A stretch of 64,000 nt of DNA from JAIVGV01 sp032229975. Lineage in GTDB: Bacteria > Acidobacteriota > Blastocatellia > Pyrinomonadales > Pyrinomonadaceae. A program made the position numbers and the translations under genes. The stretch is from NCBI GenBank assembly GCA_032229975.1, contig JAVXVG010000008.1, forward strand, positions 62,001-126,000. Direction: 5' to 3'. Below, in pieces: positions 27,662 through 35,692 of this stretch. The notes below the pieces were generated by a model that did not search any database, was not told the origin of the DNA, and saw only the letters and a program-made list of their open reading frames with translations. Numbering within the stretch: the first letter of the stretch is position 1; each line of letters starts with the position of its first letter.

Positions 27662-28696
27662 CTAGTTGAAGAGAGCGGGCGCGGCGCGCGGCGGCTCAAT
27701 GCCGAAATGTTGGTAGGCGAGTCGCGTCGCGGTGCGACCGCGCGGCGTGCGATTGAGGAAGCCGATCTGTATGAGATACGGCTCGATGATCTCTTCGATG
27801 GAATCCTTCTCCTCGTGGATCGAGGCGGAGAGCGTGCCCAAGCCGACAGGGCCGCCTTCAAACTTCTCTATGATCGTGAGCAGCAACTTGCGATCAACTT
27901 CATCCAAGCCGAACGTATCGACCTCCATGCGGTCGAGCGCGTTTGAGGCGACCGCTTCGGTGATGTGTCCTTCGTATTCGACCTCGGCGAAGTCGCGCAC
28001 GCGCCGGAGCAGTCGGTTGGCGATGCGCGGAGTGCCACGCGCGCGCCGCGCGATCTCGCGCGAGCCGCCTTCGTCGATCTCCGTGCCGAGGATGTCGGCG
28101 GAACGCGTGACGATCAACTCAAGCTCTTCTTGTTTGTAAAAATCCAGATGGAAGACGATGCCGAAGCGACCGCGAAGCGGCGCGGTGATCAATCCAGCGC
28201 GCGTCGTTGCGCCGATGAGTGTGAACTTCGGGAGGTCTAACTTGATCGATCTTGCCGCCGTGCCTTGACCGATCATGAGATCGAGTTGGTAGTCCTCCAT
28301 GGCCGGATACAAGACCTCTTCGATGGCGGGGTTCAGGCGATGTATCTCGTCGATGAAGAGCACGTCGCCCTCTTGCAGATTGGTGAGGAGCGCGGCCAAG
28401 TCGCCGGCCTTCTCGATGACGGGGCCGGCGGTCGAGCGTATCTCCGCGCCCATCTCGGTGGCGATGATGTTCGAGAGGGTCGTCTTGCCCAAGCCGGGTG
28501 GCCCTGTGAGCAACACGTGATCCAACGCCTCGCGCCGATTGGTTGCTGCGCGGATGAAGATGCGCAGGTTATCCGTCGCCTTGCGCTGCCCGATGTACTC
28601 GGCGAGCCGCGTCGGACGGAGCGACAACTCGAACTGTTGCTCGTCGTCGAGTGTGCTGCCGTCGCGGTTGTTGGCTGGTTCGAGTTCTTCAGACAT
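27662..28696 (-). CDS. ruvB: Holliday junction branch migration ATPase RuvB
   Basis: Full-length 344-aa RuvB motor. Visible motifs are RPTRLAEYIGQ, TGPPGLGKTTLSNIIATEMG (Walker A, about 65), LFIDEIHRL (Walker B), LIGATTRAGLI (sensor 1), ARRARGTPRIANRLLRRVRDFAE (sensor 2) and a winged-helix C-terminus ending with RTPRGR. It drives branch migration with RuvA during recombinational repair. ruvA lies upstream on the same strand, separated by a heptad hairpin. ruvC is not in the window. Confidence 0.97.
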   Translation of the reverse strand: MSEELEPANNRDGSTLDDEQQFELSLRPTRLAEYIGQRKATDNLRIFIRAATNRREALDHVLLTGPPGLGKTTLSNIIATEMGAEIRSTAGPVIEKAGDLAALLTNLQEGDVLFIDEIHRLNPAIEEVLYPAMEDYQLDLMIGQGTAARSIKLDLPKFTLIGATTRAGLITAPLRGRFGIVFHLDFYKQEELELIVTRSADILGTEIDEGGSREIARRARGTPRIANRLLRRVRDFAEVEYEGHITEAVASNALDRMEVDTFGLDEVDRKLLLTIIEKFEGGPVGLGTLSASIHEEKDSIEEIIEPYLIQIGFLNRTPRGRTATRLAYQHFGIEPPRAAPALFN

Positions 28697-28701
28697 GGAT
28701 C

Positions 28702-28776
28702 AAACGATGAATGATGAACGATGAAGTAAAAGCGGAAGACGATGAGATCGCGTTGCGCGTTCATCATTCACCGTTT
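28702..28776. repeat. Heptad hairpin between ruvA and ruvB (ATGAACG unit)
   Basis: Left arm 28702-28720 (ACGATGA/ATGATGA units) pairs with right arm about 28758-28775 with one mismatch, across a roughly 37-nt loop. It fills the gap between the ruvA stop and the ruvB start, so it would lie in any ruvAB transcript. Confidence 0.8.
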
Positions 28777-28780
28777 AGCG

Positions 28781-29401
28781 TCAGCCTTTCGAGAGCGTGC
28801 GTAGCGCACGACGCAGCAACAGTTCGACGGAGAGATCGCCGCCCTCGTGCGTGGCGTGGGTGATAGCTTTCTCGGCGGCGGCCCGTTGGTAGCCGAGGTT
28901 CGTCAAGGCGGAGAGCGCGTCCTCGCGCACGGTATCATCGCTGGAAGTCGTGCCGGCTGCGCGCGAGGCGAGTTGTTCTTCCAGTTCGGGCGAGGAGAGC
29001 TTGACCATCTTGTCGCGCAGTTCGATGACGAGTCGCTCGGCGGTCTTCTTGCCGAGTCCGGGGATCGAGGTCAGACGCGCGAGGTTGTTCGTGCGGATGG
29101 CCGTGATGATCTCGTCGGCGTTCATGCCGGAGAGCATCGCGATGGCCGACTTGGGGCCGATGCCACTGACAGAGATGAGCTGCGTGAACAACTCGCGCTC
29201 GCGCGCGGTCTTGAAGCCGTAGAGTTGCAGGGCCTCTTCGCGGACGTGCGTGTAGATGCGGAGCGAGACCTGCGCGCCCGCTTCGGCGAGATCGTAGAAG
29301 GTCGTGACGGGGATCGTGACTTCGTAGCCGACGCCGCCGACATCGACGATGACACTCGTCGCGTGCTTGGCGAGCAGCGTGCCGGAGAGATGTGCGATCA
29401 T
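28781..29401 (-). CDS. ruvA: Holliday junction recognition protein RuvA
   Basis: 206 aa, normal length. The N-terminal OB-fold contains MIAHLSGTLL and VDVGGVGYEVTIP. Helix-hairpin-helix segments are LISVSGIGPKSAIAMLSG (about 72-90) and LTSIPGLGKKTAERLVIELRDK (about 107-128). A C-terminal RuvB-binding domain has DALSALTNLGYQRAAAEKAI. It binds four-way junctions and loads RuvB, whose gene follows. Confidence 0.96.
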   Translation of the reverse strand: MIAHLSGTLLAKHATSVIVDVGGVGYEVTIPVTTFYDLAEAGAQVSLRIYTHVREEALQLYGFKTARERELFTQLISVSGIGPKSAIAMLSGMNADEIITAIRTNNLARLTSIPGLGKKTAERLVIELRDKMVKLSSPELEEQLASRAAGTTSSDDTVREDALSALTNLGYQRAAAEKAITHATHEGGDLSVELLLRRALRTLSKG

Positions 29402-29535
29402 TTCTGGTTGTGCGCGTTTCGAGAGAAGGAATTTCGGGAGCGCCTCTGTACTGTGCGTTGAGAATTTTAGAGTAACGCGGGGCGTTCGGCAACGCTCCGC
29501 GCGTCTCTAACGAAAACAAAGACATCGCAAAACGT

Positions 29536-29572
29536 AAGGCGGCGACCCGCTTCACCTACGGGTCGCCGCCTT
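29536..29572 (-). terminator. Strong hairpin terminator after the DUF4081/GNAT gene
   Basis: Perfect 14-bp GC-rich inverted repeat (29536-29549, 29559-29572) with a 9-nt loop. On the minus strand it is followed by ACGTTTTGCG. It separates the acetyltransferase gene from ruvA. Confidence 0.8.
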
Positions 29573-29632
29573 CTGTCTCGTGGCTTAGTTGATCTTTACA
29601 TCTCTCGCATGCGCGCGTCGTCGTCCTTCTTC

Positions 29633-30535
29633 CTAGAAGAAGATCGTGTCGTAGCAGCCTTTGATCTCGTAGCCTGCTGTGCGATAGAAGCTCAACGCCT
29701 CTTGATTGGTCTCGTTGACGAAGAGGGTGATCGATCTCGTGCGGCGCAGGAGCGTGCGACCGAGCTGCGACATACAGCGCAGGCCCAGACCCTTGCTGCG
29801 CTCCTGCGGGTTGACCCAGACGCCTTCGAGGTAGGTGACTTCGGGCGTCTCGTTGAGAATGTCGGCTTTGAAGATCAAACGTCCGTTCTCGATCCACACC
29901 CACGTCCGGCCCTGCGCAATGCGCCGTGCGCAGCGTGCGCGGAAGCCCACGGGGTCTTTTTCGCGCGGATCGATCTGGCTCTCTTCAAAGGCGAGTTGAG
30001 CCTGCACGGGCATGACGAGTTCAATGTCTTCGGGTGCGGCGCGACGCAGACCGCGCACTTCTTCGCACGCCTGCGCGCGTCCACGTGATTCGAGCAGCAA
30101 CTCGCGACAGGCGAGTCGTGCCGGTGGGCCGCCCCGCGCGTAGTGACTCCAGAAAAGGGCCACCTTCTCCTGCTCGCCGAGCAGGACGTGCTTGCTTGCG
30201 CAGCCACGCGCGACGCGCGCAAACGCCGCCACCGCGCGCTCCGTGTGCGCCTCGAAGAGTGTCACGTGCCCGATGAGGGCGACGCCTTCGAGCCGGCCCG
30301 CGTCGTCGCGGTAGGCGTAGAACGTGCCGCGATTGAGCGGACTGACGAGCCCGTTGTCGAGTATGAAGCCGAGCAGGTTGAACGTGTGCAACGGGCGGCG
30401 CGAGAGGAAGGCGATGACTTCCGCCTCGGCCCCGTCCGTCAGCTCACGTGCGCGCGGCGTCTCCCCGCAGATGGGGAAGAAGAGCGGCGCGGCGGCTGTG
30501 CCCTGTTCTAATATGTTGGTGGCAGTTTGAAACAT
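29633..30535 (-). CDS. GNAT acetyltransferase with DUF4081-like N-terminal domain
   Basis: I start at MFQTATNIL (30535); the longer frame reads into the tail repeat of the upstream protease gene and is not native. The roughly 300-aa protein has an N-terminal domain (about 25-160) with RRPLHTFNLLGFILDNGL and FYAYRDDAGRLEGVALIGH, like DUF4081 proteins. A C-terminal GNAT domain carries TYLEGVWVNPQERSKGLGLR (acetyl-CoA site, about 232-250) and LFVNETNQEALSFYRTAGYE. Substrate unknown. It is 65 bp downstream of the subtilisin gene and could be in the same transcript. Confidence 0.8.
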   Translation of the reverse strand: MFQTATNILEQGTAAAPLFFPICGETPRARELTDGAEAEVIAFLSRRPLHTFNLLGFILDNGLVSPLNRGTFYAYRDDAGRLEGVALIGHVTLFEAHTERAVAAFARVARGCASKHVLLGEQEKVALFWSHYARGGPPARLACRELLLESRGRAQACEEVRGLRRAAPEDIELVMPVQAQLAFEESQIDPREKDPVGFRARCARRIAQGRTWVWIENGRLIFKADILNETPEVTYLEGVWVNPQERSKGLGLRCMSQLGRTLLRRTRSITLFVNETNQEALSFYRTAGYEIKGCYDTIFF

Positions 30536-30599
30536 TGTTCGCTTCGACCTGAGAGATGAGGGAGATTGATTTATCGTCGGAACTCGGAACGCGGCGCGG

Positions 30600-32594
30600 T
30601 TACGGTGCGACCGACATACAAGCAGTGTTGTCGCCATTGGCGAGGACGGTCGTGCCGAGGATGGTATCGCCAACGAGCACGCCGTCGCCGACGAGCACGC
30701 CGTCACCCAAGAGCACGCCGTCGCCAACGAGTACACCATCGCCGACGAGGACGCCGTCGCCTAAGAGGACGCCGTCGCCGATCAGCACCCCGTTGCCGCG
30801 CAGGGCTGCGGAGATGGCCGTGCCCGTGCCGAGCAGGCCGCCCGTGCTCGTCATGATGTTTCTGCCGATGACGATCCCGGAGGTGAGCTTGGTCGTGTCG
30901 CGGACGAACGTGCCGTCGCTCTGGTGGATCAGATCGTTGGTCGAACGCTTGTCAACGTGGTAGCCGTCCTGAAACTTGTTGATGATGTCTGTGCCGGTGA
31001 CGTAGGTATTATCGAAGGTGAGACCCTGCGCCCACGTGTAGGTGACGCCGCCAATCGTGGACTGCGGCGTCGGCGCGGCGGTGGTCAGGAGCGACGTGCC
31101 GAGCGCGGTCGTTGACCAAGTGAGATCGCGTCGCACGAGGTCTGCGAGCTTCGCCGCGCCCGCGACGTTGAGCTGGCCCGCGCCCTGTTCGAGCATATTG
31201 TAGTTCTTGATCGGGACGGCGGTGTACTGGAGGATCGTCCTGACCATGCTCGGCGTTAACTTCGGATTGACTTCGAGCATCAACGCGACCGCGCCGGAGA
31301 CGACGGGCGCAGCCATCGACGTGCCGCTCAGGTACATCATGTCGTCGTGTTGATCGGCGACATCGTATGCGCTCACCTGCGGGTAGTTCGTGCGCAAGTA
31401 GTTCGGGTACGACTCGGCGGAGATCAGTTTGTTGCCGGGCGCAACCAGATCGGGCTTGATGATGTTGTCGTAGTGCTTCACGCCGAGCGAGTCCGTGTAG
31501 TAGCTGCGCGTGGGGCCCCTCGAACTGTAGGTGTCAACGGCATCATCCGAGCGCGAGTCCGTGCCGAAGGTGTTCGACGCGCCGACGGTGATCGCGTAAG
31601 GGCTGTTGCCGGGCGTGTGAATCTGTCCGTAAATCTTTTTCCCCGAACTATCCTTACCGTTGTTGCCCGCCGCGCAGACGACGACGATGCCGAGTTGATA
31701 GAGTTTTTTAACAGCCTGACACGCCGGGTCGTTGAGATAGGAATCGATGGCGGGCGAGCCGAGGCTGATGTTGACGACGCGGATGTTGTAGGTCGAGTAG
31801 TTGGCCGCGATCCAGTCGAGCGCGGAGAGCAGCCAAGAGGTCTTGCCCTTGCCCAGCGAATCGAGCACGCGCAAGTCGATGAGGCGCGCATCGGGCGCGA
31901 CGCCGCGATAGGCTCCGGCGTTGATGCGGTCGTTGCCTGCGGCGAGACCGGCCACGTGCGTGCCGTGCCCGTATGGATCGTCGTTGCGCGCTTCGGTGGT
32001 GACGAAATTCGCATCGGCGATGATGCGGCTCGACGTGCCTGCATAATCGAGGAAGGCGGTGTGCGAGTCCCAAACGCCGGAATCGACGATGGCGATGCCG
32101 ACGTTCGTGCCGTCGAGCTTCGAGATGCTGCTGTAGGTCTGTGCAACCGCAGCGTCTGTGCCCGTCGTGCGCGAGACGTGGCCGAGCAGACGCGTGTCGT
32201 CGTCGGGCGAGACGTAAGAGACTTCATCGAAGGAAGCCAACTCTTCGACGGCACGCGTCGGCAGTTCGACGACGGCCATGCCGAGGCTCTTCAACTCCTT
32301 CTGCACGTGCGCGCCGTTGCTGTTGAGGAGTGCGTTGAGCTTGCCGCTCATCTTGCCCTTGAGTTGCAGGACGACCTGCACGCGCTCGTCAATGTTAGAG
32401 CCCCACGCACGCTCGCGCAGTCGCTGCGACACCTTGCTGCCAGCAGCAGCGTCGTCCGACGAATGCTGTTCGGAGTTGTCGGCAAGCGTAGGGATGGGCG
32501 CGGCGTTGGCTATCGCACCCGCGCCAGAGGCACAGGTGGAGAGCAGCAGTGCGGAGGTCGTGAGCCAAGTTAGAAAGCGTGAAGGGGTGTCCAT
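30600..32594 (-). CDS. Secreted S8 (subtilisin-like) peptidase with GDGVLx repeat tail
   Basis: I start at MDTPSRFLTWL (32594), which gives a proper signal peptide; AAGGAGC lies about 13 nt upstream. Order of parts: signal (1-32), inhibitor-like prodomain (about 70-130), and S8 catalytic domain with Asp171 in IAIVDSGVWD, His210 in YGHGTHVAGLAAG, Asn311 in VVCAAGNN and Ser426 in LSGTSMAAPVVSG. About 100 residues without known motifs follow, and then a C-terminal array of seven six-residue GDGVL(V/L/I) repeats. The enzyme should be exported and self-activating. The repeat tail could be a short beta-helix or a sorting/anchoring element; that is inference. Confidence 0.92.
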   Translation of the reverse strand: MDTPSRFLTWLTTSALLLSTCASGAGAIANAAPIPTLADNSEQHSSDDAAAGSKVSQRLRERAWGSNIDERVQVVLQLKGKMSGKLNALLNSNGAHVQKELKSLGMAVVELPTRAVEELASFDEVSYVSPDDDTRLLGHVSRTTGTDAAVAQTYSSISKLDGTNVGIAIVDSGVWDSHTAFLDYAGTSSRIIADANFVTTEARNDDPYGHGTHVAGLAAGNDRINAGAYRGVAPDARLIDLRVLDSLGKGKTSWLLSALDWIAANYSTYNIRVVNISLGSPAIDSYLNDPACQAVKKLYQLGIVVVCAAGNNGKDSSGKKIYGQIHTPGNSPYAITVGASNTFGTDSRSDDAVDTYSSRGPTRSYYTDSLGVKHYDNIIKPDLVAPGNKLISAESYPNYLRTNYPQVSAYDVADQHDDMMYLSGTSMAAPVVSGAVALMLEVNPKLTPSMVRTILQYTAVPIKNYNMLEQGAGQLNVAGAAKLADLVRRDLTWSTTALGTSLLTTAAPTPQSTIGGVTYTWAQGLTFDNTYVTGTDIINKFQDGYHVDKRSTNDLIHQSDGTFVRDTTKLTSGIVIGRNIMTSTGGLLGTGTAISAALRGNGVLIGDGVLLGDGVLVGDGVLVGDGVLLGDGVLVGDGVLVGDTILGTTVLANGDNTACMSVAP
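30672..30797 (-). repeat. 18-bp coding tandem repeat (GDGVLx, seven units)
   Basis: Seven consecutive 18-bp units encode GNGVLI, GDGVLL, GDGVLV, GDGVLV, GDGVLL, GDGVLV and GDGVLV, followed by a degenerate GDTILG. Synonymous differences between units show that they are not all freshly copied. Confidence 0.9.
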
Positions 32595-32979
32595 GATCGA
32601 AGGGTAGCTCCTTGGAATCTCTGTCAGCAGGCAGCGTGGGAATGATCGAAGATCGACGTTGGCGCGCAATGGCGCACGCGACAGTATTGGCAATGGTTGT
32701 GCCGCGAGGCGGCGACCTGCGCGGATGCCGGATGCAAAGGGAAATTGTAGGAATGTGATGCGAAGGCGCAGAACACGTCTCGCCATCGGCGGTCAGAGTG
32801 AAGACTTGCTCCGGTTAATCTGACTTGACGCGCTGACAGGATCGCGGGCTGCGACTCACGCTCGCTCGCCCATTTGCAAACGACGAATGATGATGACTGA
32901 GGCGGCCCTCAGGCGCTTGCTTTCGCGGCGACACGGCACGCGCTATACTCGCCGCAGACATTTCGGAAACACGAGCGCG
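32595..32979. other. Divergent intergenic region before rex
   Basis: 385 bp between the subtilisin gene and rex. TATACT at 32944-32949 is a plausible -10 for the rex operon, with no good -35 at standard spacing. I looked for a Rex operator of the TTGTGAA-N-TTCACAA type and found none. No credible gene. Confidence 0.45.
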
Positions 32980-33696
32980 ATGAAGTCGGATAAAATCTCA
33001 GAGCTGACGACGAGCCGCTTGAGCGTCTATCTGCGTTGCCTGAACAGGCTGGCGGAGGCGGGCGCGAAGACCGTCTCGTCGCAATCGCTCGCGGATCAGT
33101 TTCAGCTCAACTCAGCGCAGATCAGAAAAGACCTCGCGCAGTTTGGCGAGTTCGGCACGCGCGGCGTCGGCTACTCGGTTGACGAGCTGCGCGCGCACTT
33201 AACATCTATACTCGGTCTCGACACGCCTCGTCGCGTGGCGGTCGTCGGCGCGGGCCACTTGGGAAGTGCGCTCGCCAACTACAGAGGCTTTCGCGCCTCG
33301 AACTTCACCGTCGCCGCGCTCTTCGATGAAGATAAAGAGAAGATCGGTCTCACGGTCGGCGACGCGCGCGTCAAGGTTTACGACGCGCAGGAGATCGCGC
33401 GCGTCATCCGCGAGCAACAGATCGATGTGGCGGTCATCGCCGTGCCCGCGCGCTCGGCGCAACGCGTCTTGAATCAACTGATGTCGGCGGGCGTCAAAGC
33501 GATCTTGAACTTCGCGCCCGCACGCCTGCGTGTGCGGGCCGGAGTCAAAGTCAAGAACGTCGATCTCACCATCTCGCTCGAATCGCTCTCGTATCACCTC
33601 GCCCTCCCGCGCAACGCGAACGTGACGAACCCGCGCGGCACACGCGCCGGCAAAGAGCGCACTATAAGTTCAGAAGAGAAGGAGTTGAACCGATGA
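32980..33696 (+). CDS. rex: Redox-sensing transcriptional repressor Rex
   Basis: About 238 aa from MKSDKISEL, the family-like start; the frame is open further up. The N-terminal winged helix has TTSRLSVYLRCLNRLAEAGAKTVSSQSLADQFQLNSAQIRKDLAQFGEFG. The Rossmann domain has VAVVGAGHLGSALANYRGF (about 85-103) and AVIAVPARSAQRVLN. Rex senses the NADH/NAD+ ratio and releases DNA when NADH is high. Its stop overlaps the next start (ATGA, 33693-33696). As first gene of the microcompartment operon it may set expression by redox state, as expected if the compartment handles an aldehyde oxidation or reduction. Confidence 0.93.
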   Translation: MKSDKISELTTSRLSVYLRCLNRLAEAGAKTVSSQSLADQFQLNSAQIRKDLAQFGEFGTRGVGYSVDELRAHLTSILGLDTPRRVAVVGAGHLGSALANYRGFRASNFTVAALFDEDKEKIGLTVGDARVKVYDAQEIARVIREQQIDVAVIAVPARSAQRVLNQLMSAGVKAILNFAPARLRVRAGVKVKNVDLTISLESLSYHLALPRNANVTNPRGTRAGKERTISSEEKELNR

Positions 33697-34172
33697 TCGA
33701 ACTCAGCGTCATGCGTACACACGCGCTCAAAAAAGTTTTGCCGTTCGCGCTGACACTCTTCGTCGGCGCGACGCTCGCGGGCGCGCTCAGACATGGCAGG
33801 CATCACGCGCATCATGCGTGCGGGGCGGGCGACTACGGCGGCATCTATGAAGGCGACAAGGTCGGCATCGCGCCCGCGCCTAACGTCGCTGCGCTCGTAG
33901 CTGTGACGCGCAGGGCCGTCATCATCGCCAAGCCGGAGCCGCTCTACACGGACGAGGCGCGGCGTCACGGTACGACGGGCGAGGTGAGGCTGCGACTGCT
34001 CCTGTCGGCTTCGGGCGAGGTAACGAAGATCGAGCCGTTGACAAATTTGCCCGACGGGCTGACGGAGAGTGCGGTCGAAGCTGCGCGACGGATCGAGTTC
34101 ATCCCCGCAGAGAAGGATGGACGGCCCGTCTCGCAGCTCGCGACGATTGATTACAGGTTCGACATCCAGTGA
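33693..34172 (+). CDS. Small TonB C-terminal-domain protein with His-rich segment
   Basis: 159 aa. A membrane helix or signal segment (about 13-30, VLPFALTLFVGATLAGA) is followed by RHGRHHAHHACGAG, which has six His and one Cys and could bind metal. A TonB-type C-terminal domain follows: PLYTDEARRHGTTGEVRLRLLLSASGEV and AVEAARRIEFIPAEKDGRPVS. It is much shorter than a real TonB and lacks the long Pro-rich spacer. It is coupled by 4-bp overlaps to both rex and the aldolase gene, an odd place for an envelope protein. Confidence 0.75.
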   Translation: MIELSVMRTHALKKVLPFALTLFVGATLAGALRHGRHHAHHACGAGDYGGIYEGDKVGIAPAPNVAALVAVTRRAVIIAKPEPLYTDEARRHGTTGEVRLRLLLSASGEVTKIEPLTNLPDGLTESAVEAARRIEFIPAEKDGRPVSQLATIDYRFDIQ

Positions 34173-35020
34173 GCAGATCGCCAAACGCTTCGATGGATGA
34201 GCAGACGGCGCGGCGCGAGATCGTGCGCGTCGGGAAACTTTTGTACGAGCGCGGCTACGTCGTCTCTTCGGACGGGAACGTGAGCGTGCGACTGGATGAT
34301 GGCCGGATCGTCGCGACGCCGACGCAGACCTCGAAGGGTCGGATGACGGAGGACTCGCTCGCCGTCACGGACATCGAAGGCAAGCCTTTGAACGAGCGGC
34401 GCGCGTCGTCGGAGCTTGCGATGCACCTCTTGATCTATCGTGAGCGCGCGGACGTGAAGGCGGTCTGTCATGCTCACCCGCCGCACGGCTCTGCGTTCGC
34501 CGTCGCGGGGCTGGCGATTGATCAACCGATCCTGTCGGAAGTTATTTTGACTCTCGGCTGCGTTCCGCTCGCGGAGTACGGCACGCCTTCGACGGATGAG
34601 CTGACCGACGCGATGCTGCCGCTCATCAAACATCACAACGCGCTCTTGATGGCGAATCACGGCGCGGTCGCTTACGGCGCGGACGTGTGGCAGGCGTTCG
34701 ACCGTCTCGAAACTCTGGAGCACACCGCGAAGATCGCGATCCTCGCGCGCGCACTCGGCGGCTCGAAGAATCTTTCGCCCGACGCGATTGAGAAGTTGAT
34801 CGACGTGCGCGAGAAGGCCGGTTATCTAGATGAGCGCGCACGCTGTCAGTCGTGCGGCTACCTGCACGAGACGCGGATCACTTGCCCGACCGGAGATCGC
34901 GCGAGCACGACATCAACATCCACCGCAACACGCTCTTCATCGAACGGCGCAGGCAAGATCAGTCTCACGCGCGAGGAGTTGATCGAGTTGCTGGCGCAGG
35001 CGGCGCAGTTGCGATCTTGA
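34169..35020 (+). CDS. Class II (zinc) aldolase, predicted microcompartment cargo
   Basis: The GTG start at 34169 overlaps the previous stop (GTGA); an in-frame ATG at 34193 is the alternative. The 283-aa protein has a class II aldolase/adducin domain (about 15-215) with the L-fuculose/rhamnulose-phosphate aldolase site: Glu82 in SSELAMH, zinc ligands His101 and His103 in CHAHPPH, and His164 in MANHGAVAYG. Beyond the family core are a CQSCG...C motif (226, 229, 239), a 20-residue Ser/Thr linker and a final amphipathic helix, SLTREELIELLAQAAQ. Such a linker-plus-helix is how encapsulation peptides attach cargo to shells. Expected reaction: cleavage of a sugar phosphate to DHAP and an aldehyde (lactaldehyde-like). 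Confidence 0.88.
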   Translation: MSRSPNASMDEQTARREIVRVGKLLYERGYVVSSDGNVSVRLDDGRIVATPTQTSKGRMTEDSLAVTDIEGKPLNERRASSELAMHLLIYRERADVKAVCHAHPPHGSAFAVAGLAIDQPILSEVILTLGCVPLAEYGTPSTDELTDAMLPLIKHHNALLMANHGAVAYGADVWQAFDRLETLEHTAKIAILARALGGSKNLSPDAIEKLIDVREKAGYLDERARCQSCGYLHETRITCPTGDRASTTSTSTATRSSSNGAGKISLTREELIELLAQAAQLRS

Positions 35021-35040
35021 GTCGCGTGTAGTAATTCATA

Positions 35041-35077
35041 GTCTCAACTTTGAATTTCAGATCGTTTCAGTTGAGAC
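35041..35077 (+). promoter_or_regulatory. Hairpin between the aldolase and shell-protein genes
   Basis: GTCTCAACT (35041-35049) pairs with AGTTGAGAC (35069-35077) across 19 nt, 21 bp after the aldolase stop; CCTTAAAAGTTTTTCG follows. It may weakly terminate or process the transcript, giving different cargo and shell levels. The CAACTTT/GAATTTC make-up suggests a decayed heptad element. Confidence 0.4.
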
Positions 35078-35125
35078 CTTCCACCTTAAAAGTTTTTCGA
35101 TTCGGCGAAACAGGAGCAGAAACGG

Positions 35126-35410
35126 ATGGCACAGGAAGCGTTAGGCATGGTCGAGACGAAGGGTCTCGTCGCGATGATCGAAGCGGCGGACGCGATGGTG
35201 AAGGCGGCGAACGTCACGCTCGTCGGCTACGAGAAGATCGGGGCCGGTTTCGTCACGGCAATCGTGCGCGGCGACGTGGCGGCTGTCAAAGCCGCGACAG
35301 ACGCGGGCGCGGCGGCGGCGCGCAGAGTCGGCGAACTCGTCAGCGTGCACGTCATCCCGCGTCCGCACGGGAGCGTCGATGATGCGCTGCCCATCGGCGG
35401 TCAGGGCTAA
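35126..35410 (+). CDS. BMC-H hexameric shell protein
   Basis: 94-aa single Pfam-BMC-type domain, about the length of PduA/EutM/CsoS1. The core pattern is clear: ALGMVETKGLVAMIEAADAMVKAANVTLVGYEKIGAGFVTAIVRGDVAAVKAATDAG, then VSVHVIPRPH. KIGAG is the pore-loop region. Hexamers tile the shell facets and let small substrates pass. AGGAG lies about 12 nt before the ATG. It is followed 6 bp later by the first of three BMC-P genes. It is the only BMC-H here, and no BMC-T (double-domain) gene is present. Confidence 0.96.
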   Translation: MAQEALGMVETKGLVAMIEAADAMVKAANVTLVGYEKIGAGFVTAIVRGDVAAVKAATDAGAAAARRVGELVSVHVIPRPHGSVDDALPIGGQG

Positions 35411-35416
35411 GCGACG

Positions 35417-35689
35417 ATGATCATCGCGCGCATACTCGGCACGGTCGTCGCTTCGCAGAAGGACGAGCGTTTGTCGGGCAAGAAGCTGCTAATCGTTAAG
35501 CCCTTGAATCTGGACGGGACGGATCAGGCGGGCTACACGGTGGCCGTCGATACGGTCGGCGCGGGCTTTCACGAGCGCGTGCTCGTCGTGGCCGGATCAT
35601 CGGCGCGTCTTGCGCAAGGGATGAAGGATGCGCCGGTCGATTCGGCAATCGTCGGTGTCATCGATACCGTCGATATCAGTGATGATTGA
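35417..35689 (+). CDS. BMC-P (EutN/CcmL) pentameric shell protein 1
   Basis: 90 aa, normal family length. The N-terminal strand motif is MIIARILGTVVASQKDERLSGKKLLIV and the C-terminal motif is DSAIVGVIDTVDI. BMC-P pentamers cap the twelve vertices of the icosahedral shell. It begins 6 bp after the BMC-H stop and ends 3 bp before the next BMC-P. Confidence 0.95.
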   Translation: MIIARILGTVVASQKDERLSGKKLLIVKPLNLDGTDQAGYTVAVDTVGAGFHERVLVVAGSSARLAQGMKDAPVDSAIVGVIDTVDISDD

Positions 35690-35692
35690 CAG

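Noticed and set aside
31347..32573. 408-aa plus-strand frame
   Set aside because: Antisense to the subtilisin, whose catalytic motifs prove the minus strand is coding.
32595..32979. Rex operator upstream of rex
   Set aside because: No TTGTGAA/TTCACAA-type palindrome was found, so autoregulation is not claimed from sequence.
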